Shown here: one piece after another, positions 43,011 through 52,607 of the stretch
Numbering within the stretch: the first letter of the stretch is position 1
Layout of the letters: every line of letters starts with the position of its first letter
Origin: Leadbetterella lacustris
GTDB lineage: Bacteria > Bacteroidota > Bacteroidia > Cytophagales > Spirosomataceae
Direction: 5' to 3'
DNA: 64,000 bases
NCBI GenBank assembly: GCA_965234335.1
Contig: OZ248458.1
Coordinates: forward strand, 1-64,000
Made by a program: the position numbers and the translations under genes
The notes under the pieces: model-generated
Database searches by the model: none
What the model saw: only the letters and a program-made list of their open reading frames with translations
What the model was told of the DNA's origin: nothing

Positions 43011-44242
43011 TAATGACAAAGAAAAATATATTTATCTCATTGTGCGGCTTCATTATAATCACACTAATAGCTTACAAAAAAAGGTATGTCATCAAAGATA
43101 CCATCACAAAGATAGAATGGAAAATAGGCAAATCATTAAGCCTTTACCTCCAAAAACCTGATTTTGAAATTACTACTGAAGATTTTTTGCCAGCTTTGAA
43201 TTTCACAGAACCCATGCGGGCAAGGTTCTTCAATATAAATGGACGCCAACAACTTTTTGTTTTAGAAAGAGAGGGCCATCTAAATCTAATAAACCCAGAA
43301 CTTACAAAATACAGTACAATCCTTGATTTAAAAAGCAAAGTTAATGCAAGCTATTTAAAGGGTGTACTAGATTTTAATGTTATCGAGAAAGCAAAAAACC
43401 ATTTTGTGATTTATGTGTTATATAGCAGAAAAAAAGACAAAAAAAACCACCTTATTATATCTAGCTTCTCTTTTCATACTTTCAGCGAGCCCATATCTAT
43501 TAAAACTGAGAAAATATTAATTGACATCCCCTGCAATCATCATCAAGGTGGCACTTTAGAATTTGGCAAAGATGGGTATTTATACATCTCTATTGGCGAT
43601 GGACAAGACAGAGACCCTCAATATCAAGCACAAAATTTAAGGCTACTGCATGGAAAAATTTTGAGAATCGATATTAAAAATGAAGGAAGCAAGGGCTACA
43701 CCATACCTAAAGACAACCCTTTTTTCGCCAACAAGCTAGGTTATCGAGAAGAAATCTTTGCCTACGGATTTAGAAACCCCTTCAGATTTAGCATAGATTC
43801 AGAGAGCAATAAGCTGTTGGTAGGCGATGTAGGCCAAGATAATTTTGAAGAGATTGATATGGTAAAAAACGGGGGGAATTACGGTTGGCCCATGATGGAA
43901 GGAAACGCAAACTTTAACAAAAAAACTCGCTCTGCTAATCTACAAAAACCCATTTTTACTTATAAACATGGTATGGAAGGATATTCTATAATAGGTGGCC
44001 AAATATACAGAGGGCACCACATAGATGTCCTAAAAGGCAAATACATTTACGCAGATTATATCAGGGGAGCCATCTGGGCAATAGACTTAACAAATCCTTT
44101 GGCTCCTACAAACCAGCTAATTGGGCAAAACATGGGAAATATCTCTTCCTTTAATGTGGATAACGCCAACGAATTATACTTTTGTGATTTAACCGGTGGA
44201 AAAATCAAAAAAATTGTAGGTATTAAAACAATAAGCAAATAA
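43007..44242 (+). CDS. PQQ-dependent sugar dehydrogenase-like (glucose/sorbosone dehydrogenase) protein
   Basis: 411 aa with one N-terminal membrane helix (~6-24), domain outside. Six-bladed propeller of the GSDH family: HHQGGTLEFGKDGYLYISIGDGQDRDP, HGKILRIDI, YGFRNPFRFSID, GDVGQDNFEEID and GGNYGWP. Known members oxidise aldoses with PQQ; many environmental members have no shown activity. It overlaps GT2-3 by 4 bp. PQQ synthesis genes are absent, so if active it would need scavenged PQQ. Confidence 0.85.
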   Translation: MIMTKKNIFISLCGFIIITLIAYKKRYVIKDTITKIEWKIGKSLSLYLQKPDFEITTEDFLPALNFTEPMRARFFNINGRQQLFVLEREGHLNLINPELTKYSTILDLKSKVNASYLKGVLDFNVIEKAKNHFVIYVLYSRKKDKKNHLIISSFSFHTFSEPISIKTEKILIDIPCNHHQGGTLEFGKDGYLYISIGDGQDRDPQYQAQNLRLLHGKILRIDIKNEGSKGYTIPKDNPFFANKLGYREEIFAYGFRNPFRFSIDSESNKLLVGDVGQDNFEEIDMVKNGGNYGWPMMEGNANFNKKTRSANLQKPIFTYKHGMEGYSIIGGQIYRGHHIDVLKGKYIYADYIRGAIWAIDLTNPLAPTNQLIGQNMGNISSFNVDNANELYFCDLTGGKIKKIVGIKTISK

Positions 44243-44317
44243 TACATTCATAACTAAAATCATCGACAAACAGTAAAATCGTTACTTCTTAGCGTCCTAG
44301 TGGTAAACAATAACCAA
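44243..44317. repeat. Short intergenic repeat copy
   Basis: Contains ATTCATAACTAAAAT, ATCGACAAACAGTAAAATCG and TTAGCGTCCTAGTGGTAAAC, a diverged form of the 29690-29890 unit. Confidence 0.5.
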
Positions 44318-45529
44318 ATGAAAAGTAAACGCATTAACAACCAACTTCAAATGAACCTTTCGGGGTTTTTAGCAGGCATATTTATGCTCTCAATTGCCTT
44401 TTTCAGAGCTCCTATGTTTTCAAGCAAATATATCACAATAGCATTTGGACATAACGTTTTCTTTGGTCTGGGCTTTATAATCACATTTTATTTTGGTTTC
44501 AAACTCTTCCACTTAAAAGGCATTTGGGGGGTACTTTGTTTATGTTTAATTGAATTACTCATTATTATAAAAACAAAACATGAAATTAAAAATCAAAGCA
44601 AATTTTTATTCTCCTTTCCTGGTAAAAGTTTTATCTACAGCAACATGGCCAATACAATACAATTTGATGATGACATCAGTCAATATGATGATCATTTAGG
44701 ATACAAATACAAACCTTCTATTCAGGCCACTTTTAAACAATGGGAATTCAATTTAAAAACTTTAACAACCAATAGCTTTGGGCTTAGAGATGATGAAGCT
44801 TCTTTGGACCATCCAAAAATTATATCTCTAGGAGATTCATTTTGTACGGGATTGGGAGTGGAGCAAGACCAAACCTATACAGACCTTATTGAGAAAAGAT
44901 TAAAATTGAGGTCTTTAAATGCAGGAATGTCGTCATTTGGAACTGTAAGAGAAGGATTATTGCTAAAATCTCTCCACAGAGACTCTTTAAAATTGGTAAT
45001 ATTACAATACTGTTTAAATGATTTTAACGAAAATAAAACATGGGCCGATAGCCTCATCAATGGAGCCACTTTTCATCCTTCCTATGGTGAGGATGAATAC
45101 AAAAAGAGGGTAACACAGAATTCCATCTTAAGGACTTACTTCCCTTTTAGATATATCTTTGAAATTCTTAAAGAAGGATCCAAAGAAATATTTAGTATTA
45201 AAACGCCAGAAAATAACTTTGGTGACCCAAAAACCATTCTTCAACAAAGAGCCTATTTTATACAATCTCTTAAATTGATTCGTAAATTTTATGACGGACC
45301 CATCCTAGTCATTAGTTTGTCCAATAGCCCGCAGAGGCTTGATCCCTTGTTAATAGAAAACGCCCAACTAGAAGCACAAAATCATCAAATGAGGGATATT
45401 GATTTTTTGAACCTCCAAAATACGATTGGTCCAAAAGACCACTATTTCTTTGATGGGCACCTCACAAAATCTGGGCATGAAAAAGTGGCAGAAAGCATCG
45501 TAAAATACATCAAAGAAAAATCCTTCTAA
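44318..45529 (+). CDS. Membrane-anchored SGNH/GDSL hydrolase-like protein
   Basis: 403 aa from the ATG at 44318 (the GTG at 44300 lies in repeat sequence). Two or three membrane helices at the N terminus (~15-95), then an SGNH domain: IISLGDSFCTGLG (Ser), LVILQYCLNDF (Asn-Asp) and FDGHLTKSGH (Asp, His). Such proteins add or remove acyl groups on surface glycans. It ends 4 bp into the convergent Amj gene. Confidence 0.8.
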   Translation: MKSKRINNQLQMNLSGFLAGIFMLSIAFFRAPMFSSKYITIAFGHNVFFGLGFIITFYFGFKLFHLKGIWGVLCLCLIELLIIIKTKHEIKNQSKFLFSFPGKSFIYSNMANTIQFDDDISQYDDHLGYKYKPSIQATFKQWEFNLKTLTTNSFGLRDDEASLDHPKIISLGDSFCTGLGVEQDQTYTDLIEKRLKLRSLNAGMSSFGTVREGLLLKSLHRDSLKLVILQYCLNDFNENKTWADSLINGATFHPSYGEDEYKKRVTQNSILRTYFPFRYIFEILKEGSKEIFSIKTPENNFGDPKTILQQRAYFIQSLKLIRKFYDGPILVISLSNSPQRLDPLLIENAQLEAQNHQMRDIDFLNLQNTIGPKDHYFFDGHLTKSGHEKVAESIVKYIKEKSF

Positions 45530-46335
45530 AATACATTCTTTGCCAAAAAAACAACTACATGAGACAAAGGAACCAAGAAGAAGAAACCCAAGGTAGTTCC
45601 CAAAACTCTTGCAGCAATAACCAAACTTAGATATCGCTTAAAATACGACTCATCTGCTCCCTGAAATGCTACCTTATCGGCCAATATACTTAAATGAGGC
45701 TCGGTTAATAAAAGTGATAGCAAGGTAGATAGGCCAATTATAAATCCGTTCAAAGATAGACAAGTACTTCTTAGGGCCGGATTTAAATATCCAGCATACA
45801 AACAAGATAAAACACTTACAGACTGAAGACAAGAGATTATCAAATTTAAACTAATAATTCCCAAAGGCAAATTCTTTAAATTAAACAAATCCTCCATATT
45901 CTTTTGGTCCGGCCACTTGATTGACTTCTTAAAATGGGCATATACCTTCAGTGGGCTAAGCCTATAAAAAATACTAAAAATGGAATTTTGTAAATGGGCC
46001 TTTTCTACCGCTAAGGTCATAAACCGATATACAGTAGGAATAAGCAGTGCACCTATTATTGAGCCCAAAGTTGACATCATTATCACCAAATAAAATATCC
46101 ATGTTTGCGGCTCTTGCCCTAATAGAATGGAAGTCTCCACATGTTTAGAAAGCAAAGGTGCCTGAAGCGTGGTAGCTAGGCGGGTAATAAGTAAAAAAAT
46201 GTTATATACAGAATAGGTAGCGGCCATCTTACGTGTTTTTATACCCACAAGTTTTACAGATAAACTTAAGGAGCTCATCACATACAATGTGGTGGTTAAA
46301 ACACAAACCAAAAAAATAGTGAAATTAAAATTCAT
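45526..46335 (-). CDS. Amj-family lipid II flippase-like protein
   Basis: 269 aa, six or more membrane helices. SLSVKLVGIKTRKMAATYSVYNIFLLITR plus QAPLLSKHVETS at residues ~25-75 closely follow the Amj (YdaH) signature, and the length equals the family's. Amj is an alternative flippase to MurJ in Bacillus, moving undecaprenyl-linked peptidoglycan precursor. Here it sits beside glycosyltransferases, so it may flip another polyprenyl-linked glycan. Overlaps the NTP_transf_5 gene by 4 bp. Confidence 0.8.
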   Translation of the reverse strand: MNFNFTIFLVCVLTTTLYVMSSLSLSVKLVGIKTRKMAATYSVYNIFLLITRLATTLQAPLLSKHVETSILLGQEPQTWIFYLVIMMSTLGSIIGALLIPTVYRFMTLAVEKAHLQNSIFSIFYRLSPLKVYAHFKKSIKWPDQKNMEDLFNLKNLPLGIISLNLIISCLQSVSVLSCLYAGYLNPALRSTCLSLNGFIIGLSTLLSLLLTEPHLSILADKVAFQGADESYFKRYLSLVIAARVLGTTLGFFFLVPLSHVVVFLAKNVF

Positions 46336-47477
46336 TTCTCAAACCATTTCCTTGTTTCCTTTATAAGTTTTTGTGTATACCATCTGAGCAGATACTTCCA
46401 CAGCGGTTCCTCATTTTCAAAAAGTCTATGAATTAATATTAATCGCCTCGTGCCCAAGTAAAACATAGAAAGAAAACCATGTTTTTTAATGTTCATGGCT
46501 GCTAAGTGATAGTATAGTAGCTCATCTTTTTTGATGGGCATAGTGGCTATTTCTTTCATCATTTCATCAGGCAATTCTGCCCAAAAGTTGTCCTTCAGGT
46601 AAACCAAAGCTTTTTGGATATAAGGTTTGAAATGGTACATCCTTGAAAGCCTAGTGAATTCGGCCCAATCAAGCTTTCCATTTTCCTTTCGTAATATCAT
46701 CACACAGTCAGGCACCCATCTGATCGGTGGGAGTTCACCGAAATGTCGGCCATGTATCAAAGCCAGAAAAAACTCATGCGTTGGACTTAACACCCTAGTC
46801 GATTTTCCATCCCAATGATATTCTTGAGAACCTTCCCAAGCAAAACTACTTGCATCTGCGTGGTTGGCATATTCTGCAAACAAGTTCCAATGTATATCTA
46901 TATCCGTATCCTTATTTTGAAAAAAATGCGAGGCATGATAAAAATCTACCATGTTTATTTCCTCTTTCCCCATTCTGTACAATTTTTTTTGCTTCCGAAA
47001 AAACGCAAGCGATTTGCTCTTGCAAGCATAGGGAATCAAAATGTCCCCGTCATTCATGGGTCTGCATTCAATTCTTTTGTAATACATATTAGCCATGCTA
47101 ATACCTTTTACCAAAAGCGTTGGAATTCCTTCTTCCGAAAGCTTTTCCAACAAGTCTTTCGCAGCTAAAAAAATCCTTTGATTTCGTACCCAAAGATTTT
47201 TCTTATAACCCGTAAACAATGGAAAATAAGGATGGGAATCAATGCCTAAGTTCTCAATAACCAAGGGCATCAGACGTTGGCTACCCAAATCAATCTCATC
47301 CATAAAATCACTAATAAAACTGGTGCTCTTTACATTTAAGTGGTTTAGCTGATTTAAATCTAACCAATCTAAGAAACAGGACATAGCTTCTTTTCGATTG
47401 AGCAAAGCGGCCTTCAGAATTAATGTTTGAAGTTCGTTGGGAAAGTGCCCACCATTCTTAAGTTTTCTATCTTCCAT
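46332..47477 (-). CDS. NTP_transf_5 (PF14907) nucleotidyltransferase-fold protein
   Basis: 381 aa. LVKGISMANMYYKR and RPMNDGDILIP (~120-150) form the nucleotidyltransferase-like core; DTDIDIHWNLF carries further acidic residues. Family members accompany RiPP and lasso-peptide clusters with HPr-kinase-like genes and are thought to modify a product or its carrier. Its start overlaps the stop of the HPr-kinase-like gene by 1 bp. Confidence 0.8.
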   Translation of the reverse strand: MEDRKLKNGGHFPNELQTLILKAALLNRKEAMSCFLDWLDLNQLNHLNVKSTSFISDFMDEIDLGSQRLMPLVIENLGIDSHPYFPLFTGYKKNLWVRNQRIFLAAKDLLEKLSEEGIPTLLVKGISMANMYYKRIECRPMNDGDILIPYACKSKSLAFFRKQKKLYRMGKEEINMVDFYHASHFFQNKDTDIDIHWNLFAEYANHADASSFAWEGSQEYHWDGKSTRVLSPTHEFFLALIHGRHFGELPPIRWVPDCVMILRKENGKLDWAEFTRLSRMYHFKPYIQKALVYLKDNFWAELPDEMMKEIATMPIKKDELLYYHLAAMNIKKHGFLSMFYLGTRRLILIHRLFENEEPLWKYLLRWYTQKLIKETRKWFEK

Positions 47478-48532
47478 TAGTCGTTCAAACTTGTCAATAA
47501 TTCTTCTATTAGGATCGGAATTTCAATTAGGTTAGTGCCTGTAGAAAATGAAAAAACAGGTACTTTTTTACAAAGGTCAGCTATAGTGTTGATGTGGCCG
47601 GGACTCTCCTTAAGCAATCCAATGGTGGAGGGAGCCAAGGCTTTGAGACCTTCCGACTGCGAAGATAACTCATATTTTGAAGTTGGCGTTCTCGAAAATT
47701 TCATTACGGCAATTCCTTTCAAAGGCATCTCAATAATCAGTGAACTTTTGAAAAAGTCATTTAGAAACAATTGAGCCTTTTCCATTGGCAATGCTTCTGC
47801 ATTATAAATAAAATCTCTGAAATGAGGAAACATAGTAAGTTGAGATTCCTCCAATTTTGCTACGTTGTATAAACTGAAAATTTTCTTGTTTTCAATATCA
47901 ACCAACACCAAATCGTCGCCAGCATAAAGCATTTTGCTATCTAAACAAGAAAGTGCGGCAGTTGATTTCCCTGAACCTCCTTTTCCTGTCAATAAAATTC
48001 CACCTTTTGCGGTGCCTACTGCCGCGGCATGTACGATAATTAACTTCTTCTCCAATGCCCAAAAACTGTGAAAAATATCTCTAAAAGGGAAGCTTCTTTC
48101 CCATTCTGGTAAATCCGCAACATTTTTTGTCCAATAAATTGCACTATTTTCTTTTAAATTAATGAGACTAAAGGTATTTTGCCAGCCCATAAACCTCCCT
48201 ATCAGGTGTTTGGGGTCTATCGAATTTATAAATCCGTGTTGATCTACATCATCATCCCACGACCATGTTGGTGCCGGAAGCATAAGATTAGAATAATCTG
48301 AAACAAAAATCGAAAAATCAAAAACATCGAGGTCCTCTAAAATTTCCAAATGACCTAAGGCTTTTGTAAATTGATCAATATCTGATAAGCCCAAAAAAGT
48401 AATTTTAAAAATAGAGGGCCCTATTTTATATCTTTTAATGACCGAAATTTCGTGTTTTACGAAAATTTCTTTGGTTTTCACCCAAAATTCCCAATCCAGC
48501 ATCAACCAAAGTTTATGTTTAAGAAAAATCAA
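47477..48532 (-). CDS. HPr-kinase-like P-loop protein
   Basis: 351 aa. The C-terminal kinase region has VHAAAVG (H168), P-loop GKGGSGKST (183-191) and AGDDLVLVD (D206, D207), as in HPr kinase-like enzymes that phosphorylate lasso peptides. The N-terminal 150 residues are unlike HprK. First gene of the minus-strand trio with the NTP_transf_5 and Amj genes. A later start at 48502 is possible. Confidence 0.82.
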   Translation of the reverse strand: MIFLKHKLWLMLDWEFWVKTKEIFVKHEISVIKRYKIGPSIFKITFLGLSDIDQFTKALGHLEILEDLDVFDFSIFVSDYSNLMLPAPTWSWDDDVDQHGFINSIDPKHLIGRFMGWQNTFSLINLKENSAIYWTKNVADLPEWERSFPFRDIFHSFWALEKKLIIVHAAAVGTAKGGILLTGKGGSGKSTAALSCLDSKMLYAGDDLVLVDIENKKIFSLYNVAKLEESQLTMFPHFRDFIYNAEALPMEKAQLFLNDFFKSSLIIEMPLKGIAVMKFSRTPTSKYELSSQSEGLKALAPSTIGLLKESPGHINTIADLCKKVPVFSFSTGTNLIEIPILIEELLTSLND

Positions 48533-48938
48533 AAATAGAAAATTGAATTACAAAATCTTAGGATAAACATATAAATCTGTAAAAACATGAAACGCTTTCA
48601 TGTTTCAGTATAACATAAGTTGCTTATAAACATAATACAGCCTTACAAAAGTAATCTGCCTTGGTGCTTTGTTGTTTTTTTTAACACATAGAGATCATAG
48701 GGGTTATTCTATGTGTCCTATGTGCATAAGTGTTTATATTTCACCACAGCGTACACGGAGTTTTGCACAGAGTCCCACAGAGCTCGCCCAATTAACTAAT
48801 TAGCAAATTGCCTAATTGCCTAATTAACAAACTCCCCCTACTTAACCACCTCCTAATAAAAAAACCACCCAAGCCTACATATCTATCAATAATTAAATTA
48901 AATTTACGTTCTTTCCTAGCACGAAATTAATTTTATAG
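48533..48938. repeat. Intergenic region with AACACATAG / ACCACAG repeat copy
   Basis: 48680-48850 matches the composite unit at 40296, extended by a run of ATTAGCAAATTGCCTAATT units (~48790-48830). 48533-48680 is AT-rich with an imperfect TGAAACGCTTTCATGTTTCA dyad (48588-48607). No gene seen. Confidence 0.65.
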
Positions 48939-49841
48939 ATGAAATATTATGTTTCTCTAGTTTTTCTCTTTGTTACAAGCAACACTAGCTTTGCTCAGAG
49001 AGGCAGATTTATTACCAATTCGACCGTTAGTGGTGCTGTTGGCACTACCACTTACTATGGAGACCTGTCGCCATACAGATATCCATTTAAAGGCCTTTTT
49101 AGATCTACTTCATTTAATTCTTCTTTCTATTATACCAGAGAAGTAAACGAACGCCGAGCCCATCATGTCGGAATACACTTTACTGAATTAAGAGGAAGCG
49201 ACTTCAAGTACAATCAAAATTCAATGATCCTCCCGGCATTCTATGCTAGAGGGCTTCATTTTCGGAATAGGTCTTTACAAATAGATTTTTCAGAAAAAAT
49301 ATATTTTATTGAAAACCTATCGACTATTGACAGAAAAAGGAATAAATTCTTGCCCTATCTTACCTTCGGCTTGGGTTTACTGCACAACAATCCTTCGGCA
49401 AGAGAAACGTTTTCAGACACAAAAGGGGATTGGGTAAGGCTAAGGCCCCTCAATACACAAGGGACTGACAAGAAATATGCTGCCATTCTGCCCTATGTTC
49501 CCTTAGGCTTGGGTTTTAACATAAAAATAAACCGTAGGATGGACTTTATGGCACAAGGAAGAGTCAATCTCTGCTTTTCTGATATGCTTGACGACGTCAC
49601 CCAAACGCCCTATCTGTCTTCAGAAAGCTTCAGCAACCCAAAGGCCTATGAATTTCACAAACGTATTTACGAACCCATAGACGCCCTTACAGGGGTAGAA
49701 AGGACAAGTGACGCATGGTCAAACAGAAACTTTGAAGAACCATCTTTTAGAGGTACCAATTCAAGCATTTTTACAAAATATGACCTCTTCATTACTACCG
49801 AATTTGGAGTTACCTATTGGTTAGACTGGAAAATCAGATAA
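48939..49841 (+). CDS. DUF6089-like outer-membrane beta-barrel protein
   Basis: 300 aa with signal peptide (MKYYVSLVFLFVTSNTSFA). Beta-rich; VGTTTYYGDLSP near residue 34 and the closing FITTEFGVTYWLDWKIR resemble small Bacteroidota surface barrels of the DUF6089/OmpW-like type. Function unknown; near the T9SS-sorted protein and capsule genes. Confidence 0.75.
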   Translation: MKYYVSLVFLFVTSNTSFAQRGRFITNSTVSGAVGTTTYYGDLSPYRYPFKGLFRSTSFNSSFYYTREVNERRAHHVGIHFTELRGSDFKYNQNSMILPAFYARGLHFRNRSLQIDFSEKIYFIENLSTIDRKRNKFLPYLTFGLGLLHNNPSARETFSDTKGDWVRLRPLNTQGTDKKYAAILPYVPLGLGFNIKINRRMDFMAQGRVNLCFSDMLDDVTQTPYLSSESFSNPKAYEFHKRIYEPIDALTGVERTSDAWSNRNFEEPSFRGTNSSIFTKYDLFITTEFGVTYWLDWKIR

Positions 49842-50098
49842 ATATATACAGGCCAAAGTTATTTCTACTACTCCAATATAATTTTATCAGTGGCTTACTT
49901 CAAAGACAAAAATTGCGGAAACTTAAAGGAAAACTATCGTTTTGGGCAATAGAAATTCAATCAAAGACCTGAATGAACGCAAGCTATCATAAGTGAGGCT
50001 ATACTTTTTTTGAACTTAAGTGGAAGCCGTTAAATAAGTTTCTTGTTCCAAATCCACTGAATTTTATTAAATTCACATCAAATTTCTCTATTATCGTT
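49842..50098. other. Intergenic region, nothing recognised
   Basis: About 257 bp with no repeats of the known families, ORF or terminator. The 3' part likely holds the promoter and leader of the following gene. Confidence 0.4.
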
Positions 50099-52156
50099 GT
50101 GACCTTCACAAAACAAGTTGCTTGGATTCTTTTTGGGCTAGTCATTTTTTGGCTTAGTCAAAACCAGGCTGTGGCCCAAGGACTATGCGACAAAATCAAT
50201 CGGCCTGCCGATGCCCTTGAAGGGGATTTCAAGACAGTTGGTGACATTGCCCTTGGTTGTTCTCCGCTTATCATCAAACTTCAAAATTTATCGGGAGGAA
50301 CCGATGTAAGGTATGATTTTTATTACAACGGAAAAGCAGCGGCCGCATTGGATACCGTAGGAAACAAAGACTCCACCAATACCTATTTTTCAAATAACGG
50401 AACATCAGTTTACACCATCCTGCAATACGGGAAAAAAAACGGGAAGAAAATGTACGCTTGTAAAACCATTACCGTACGCCACAATAGTAAACCTTATTTT
50501 CCATCCCCAACCAATTGCGGACCCGCCAACCTCACCCTCGAGATTCCAGTTCATCCAAAAAATGATTACAATAGCTATGAAATAGACTGGGGCGATAACA
50601 GCCCAAAAGAAATAGTAAATAACTTACCCTACAATAAAACGCATAACTATTCTATGCCTCTAACGGTAAGAAATATATCTGTTAATGGCATTTATAATGG
50701 ATCTGTTTGTGCCTCAAGCAGCGAAGTGATTACAATGGATGGAAAAGGTGGACAACCCAAAATTAACTCCATCGAATTACTAAGTGGGGGTGATAAAATA
50801 GAGATTGACCTAGACGGGTATGACAAACCTTATGAACTTTTTGCCAGAAACCCGCTCAGCTCAACCAACTACCCCTCCAACCCGCTTACTACTATCAAAG
50901 GTGGTAAAACTATATTAAATTTACCCTTCAAACCTCAAACATGTTTCACGGTTTTTGATTATCCAAACTGCCCAAAAACCTCCGGTGAAATATGTACAAA
51001 CAATATAAATGATATCAAAATTGATGCACTAAACAACGTTTTAAAATGGAATGCTCATAAATTGGGTAAAACCAATGTAGGCTTTGTAAATTTGGATGCT
51101 ACCTCAAATTCGATTTCAAGAAAGCTCATCAAAACTGATTTCAACAACCCTTCGTTCTTATCCGAAATCCTTGTGACATCAGAACTCGGCTATATTGATG
51201 CAGTAGATTGTAAAAAAACCTATTGTTACCAATTGATTTCTGAGGTCAAAGGAAATACTTCAGGATCTAAGATGGTACCCTACGAGGCCATTTCCATATC
51301 CGAAAAAAAATGTATTTCAAGAGATAGTATTGCACCAACAGCAATTTCAGACGTATATCTTACGGTTAATGACAATAATCTCATTGAACTTGAATACACC
51401 GACAATAGCGGCTGGAATATCCCAAAAGATAGTATTGTCATTTTCAAATCACTTCTTAATCAAAATGATTTTCAAGAACTTAAAACACTCAAACATCCTT
51501 TCGGGTCTTATCTAGATACTGAAGCAAAAACAGACTTAAATGTTTACGAATATAAAATGGTTTACAAAGACATTTGTGGAAGCCGCTCCAAGCCTTCGCC
51601 ACCCATTAGTAACATTAAACTTAGCTCAAAGGATGGAAAAAACTTAAAATGGTCCGTTCAGTCGCCCTTTGGCCATGATAGTATGGCCAAATATGAAATC
51701 CTTGAACTGGATGAAAACACAAATGCTGTTAAAAAAATCATTACAACTTATGATGTCAATATTCATGAACACCTGGCCGACCTCAGCAATTTTAATAAGG
51801 AAGCTAAATTTAAGATTATTGTGTATACCTCTAGCGGGGTATCAAGTAGCTCCAACATATTAATTGTTCCAATAAATGTCGAAATATACCTCCCAAACAT
51901 TTTCAGCCCAAACCAGGATCTAAAAAATGATTTTTTTGAAATCAAAGGACAACTAGGAGGTATCACCCACTTCAGCTTGAATATTTTTGACCGCTGGGGA
52001 AGTAAAATTTATCATTCCGACAATCAGGGAGATTATTGGGATGGCAAAACAAAAGGCGTAGATGCTCCTAATGGAAACTACTTTTATACCATTGACATAG
52101 AAACATCGGATAAAAAAACGATAACGCAAAGCGGACAGTTTATCATTATTCGATAA
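50099..52156 (+). CDS. T9SS type B-sorted surface protein
   Basis: 685 aa starting with GTG. Signal peptide to about residue 26 (VIFWLSQNQAVAQG). The middle resembles PKD/FN3-type beta-sandwiches (YEIDWGDNSP near 160; several paired Cys). The final ~90 residues are the gliding-motility/T9SS type B C-terminal domain: LPNIFSPNQDLKNDFFEI, FDRWGSKIYHS, YWDGKTKGVDAPNGNYFYTI and GQFIIIR. It should cross the outer membrane by T9SS and be anchored or released. Ligand unknown. Confidence 0.88.
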   Translation: MTFTKQVAWILFGLVIFWLSQNQAVAQGLCDKINRPADALEGDFKTVGDIALGCSPLIIKLQNLSGGTDVRYDFYYNGKAAAALDTVGNKDSTNTYFSNNGTSVYTILQYGKKNGKKMYACKTITVRHNSKPYFPSPTNCGPANLTLEIPVHPKNDYNSYEIDWGDNSPKEIVNNLPYNKTHNYSMPLTVRNISVNGIYNGSVCASSSEVITMDGKGGQPKINSIELLSGGDKIEIDLDGYDKPYELFARNPLSSTNYPSNPLTTIKGGKTILNLPFKPQTCFTVFDYPNCPKTSGEICTNNINDIKIDALNNVLKWNAHKLGKTNVGFVNLDATSNSISRKLIKTDFNNPSFLSEILVTSELGYIDAVDCKKTYCYQLISEVKGNTSGSKMVPYEAISISEKKCISRDSIAPTAISDVYLTVNDNNLIELEYTDNSGWNIPKDSIVIFKSLLNQNDFQELKTLKHPFGSYLDTEAKTDLNVYEYKMVYKDICGSRSKPSPPISNIKLSSKDGKNLKWSVQSPFGHDSMAKYEILELDENTNAVKKIITTYDVNIHEHLADLSNFNKEAKFKIIVYTSSGVSSSSNILIVPINVEIYLPNIFSPNQDLKNDFFEIKGQLGGITHFSLNIFDRWGSKIYHSDNQGDYWDGKTKGVDAPNGNYFYTIDIETSDKKTITQSGQFIIIR

Positions 52157-52500
52157 TTAAACTGGCTTACAAATGCCTAAAACAAGAACAGCCTGAATTA
52201 TAATCAGCTTTGTCCTATGTGCTTATGTGTTTATATTTTTCACCACAGAGTACACGGAGTTTTGCACAGAGTGCACGGAGCAGGCCCAATTGCCTCGCTG
52301 TTTTTTTTAACACATAGAGATCATAGGTGTTATTCTATATGAACTATGTGACTATGTGTTTATTTTTTTCACCACAGAGTACACGGAGTTTTGCACAGAG
52401 TGCACGGAGCAGGCCCAAATAGCAAATTACGCTCATTGCCTCTATTCATCAGTTTTTTCCATAAATCTCAAATATCTTAAAAAAAAATATTAACTTTAAA
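52157..52500. repeat. Two composite AACACATAG / CACCACAGAGTACACGG repeats
   Basis: Two direct copies (about 52205 and 52350) of TATGTGTTTAT..CACCACAGAGTACACGG plus AGTTTTGCACAGAGTG and CACGGAGCAGGCCCAA. Between them lies AACACATAGAGATCATAGG. Same family as at 40296 and 48680. Confidence 0.8.
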
Positions 52501-52505
52501 TTCTG

Positions 52506-52523
52506 TTTTGGTTGAGACCAAAA
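52506..52523. promoter_or_regulatory. Inverted repeat upstream of the Wzi-like gene
   Basis: Perfect 7-bp dyad TTTTGGT-TGAG-ACCAAAA, with a second ATTTTGGT half at 52540-52547, 85-100 bp before the ATG. Could be an operator or an RNA hairpin. Confidence 0.35.
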
Positions 52524-52607
52524 TGGTATGTTTAAAAACAATTTTGGTATTTCTTTTCAAGCTAGTAAAACTTGGTTTTAGTATATGCCTTTTACAAAAA
52601 TTAGCCT

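Noticed and set aside
40570..44242. PQQ biosynthesis locus
   Set aside because: Only a PqqD-like protein and a PQQ-type dehydrogenase are present; PqqA, PqqB, PqqC and PqqE are all absent.
40570..48532. Lasso-peptide cluster
   Set aside because: Kinase, NTP_transf_5 and PqqD-like genes fit, but no precursor, Asn-synthetase cyclase or B2 protease is visible.
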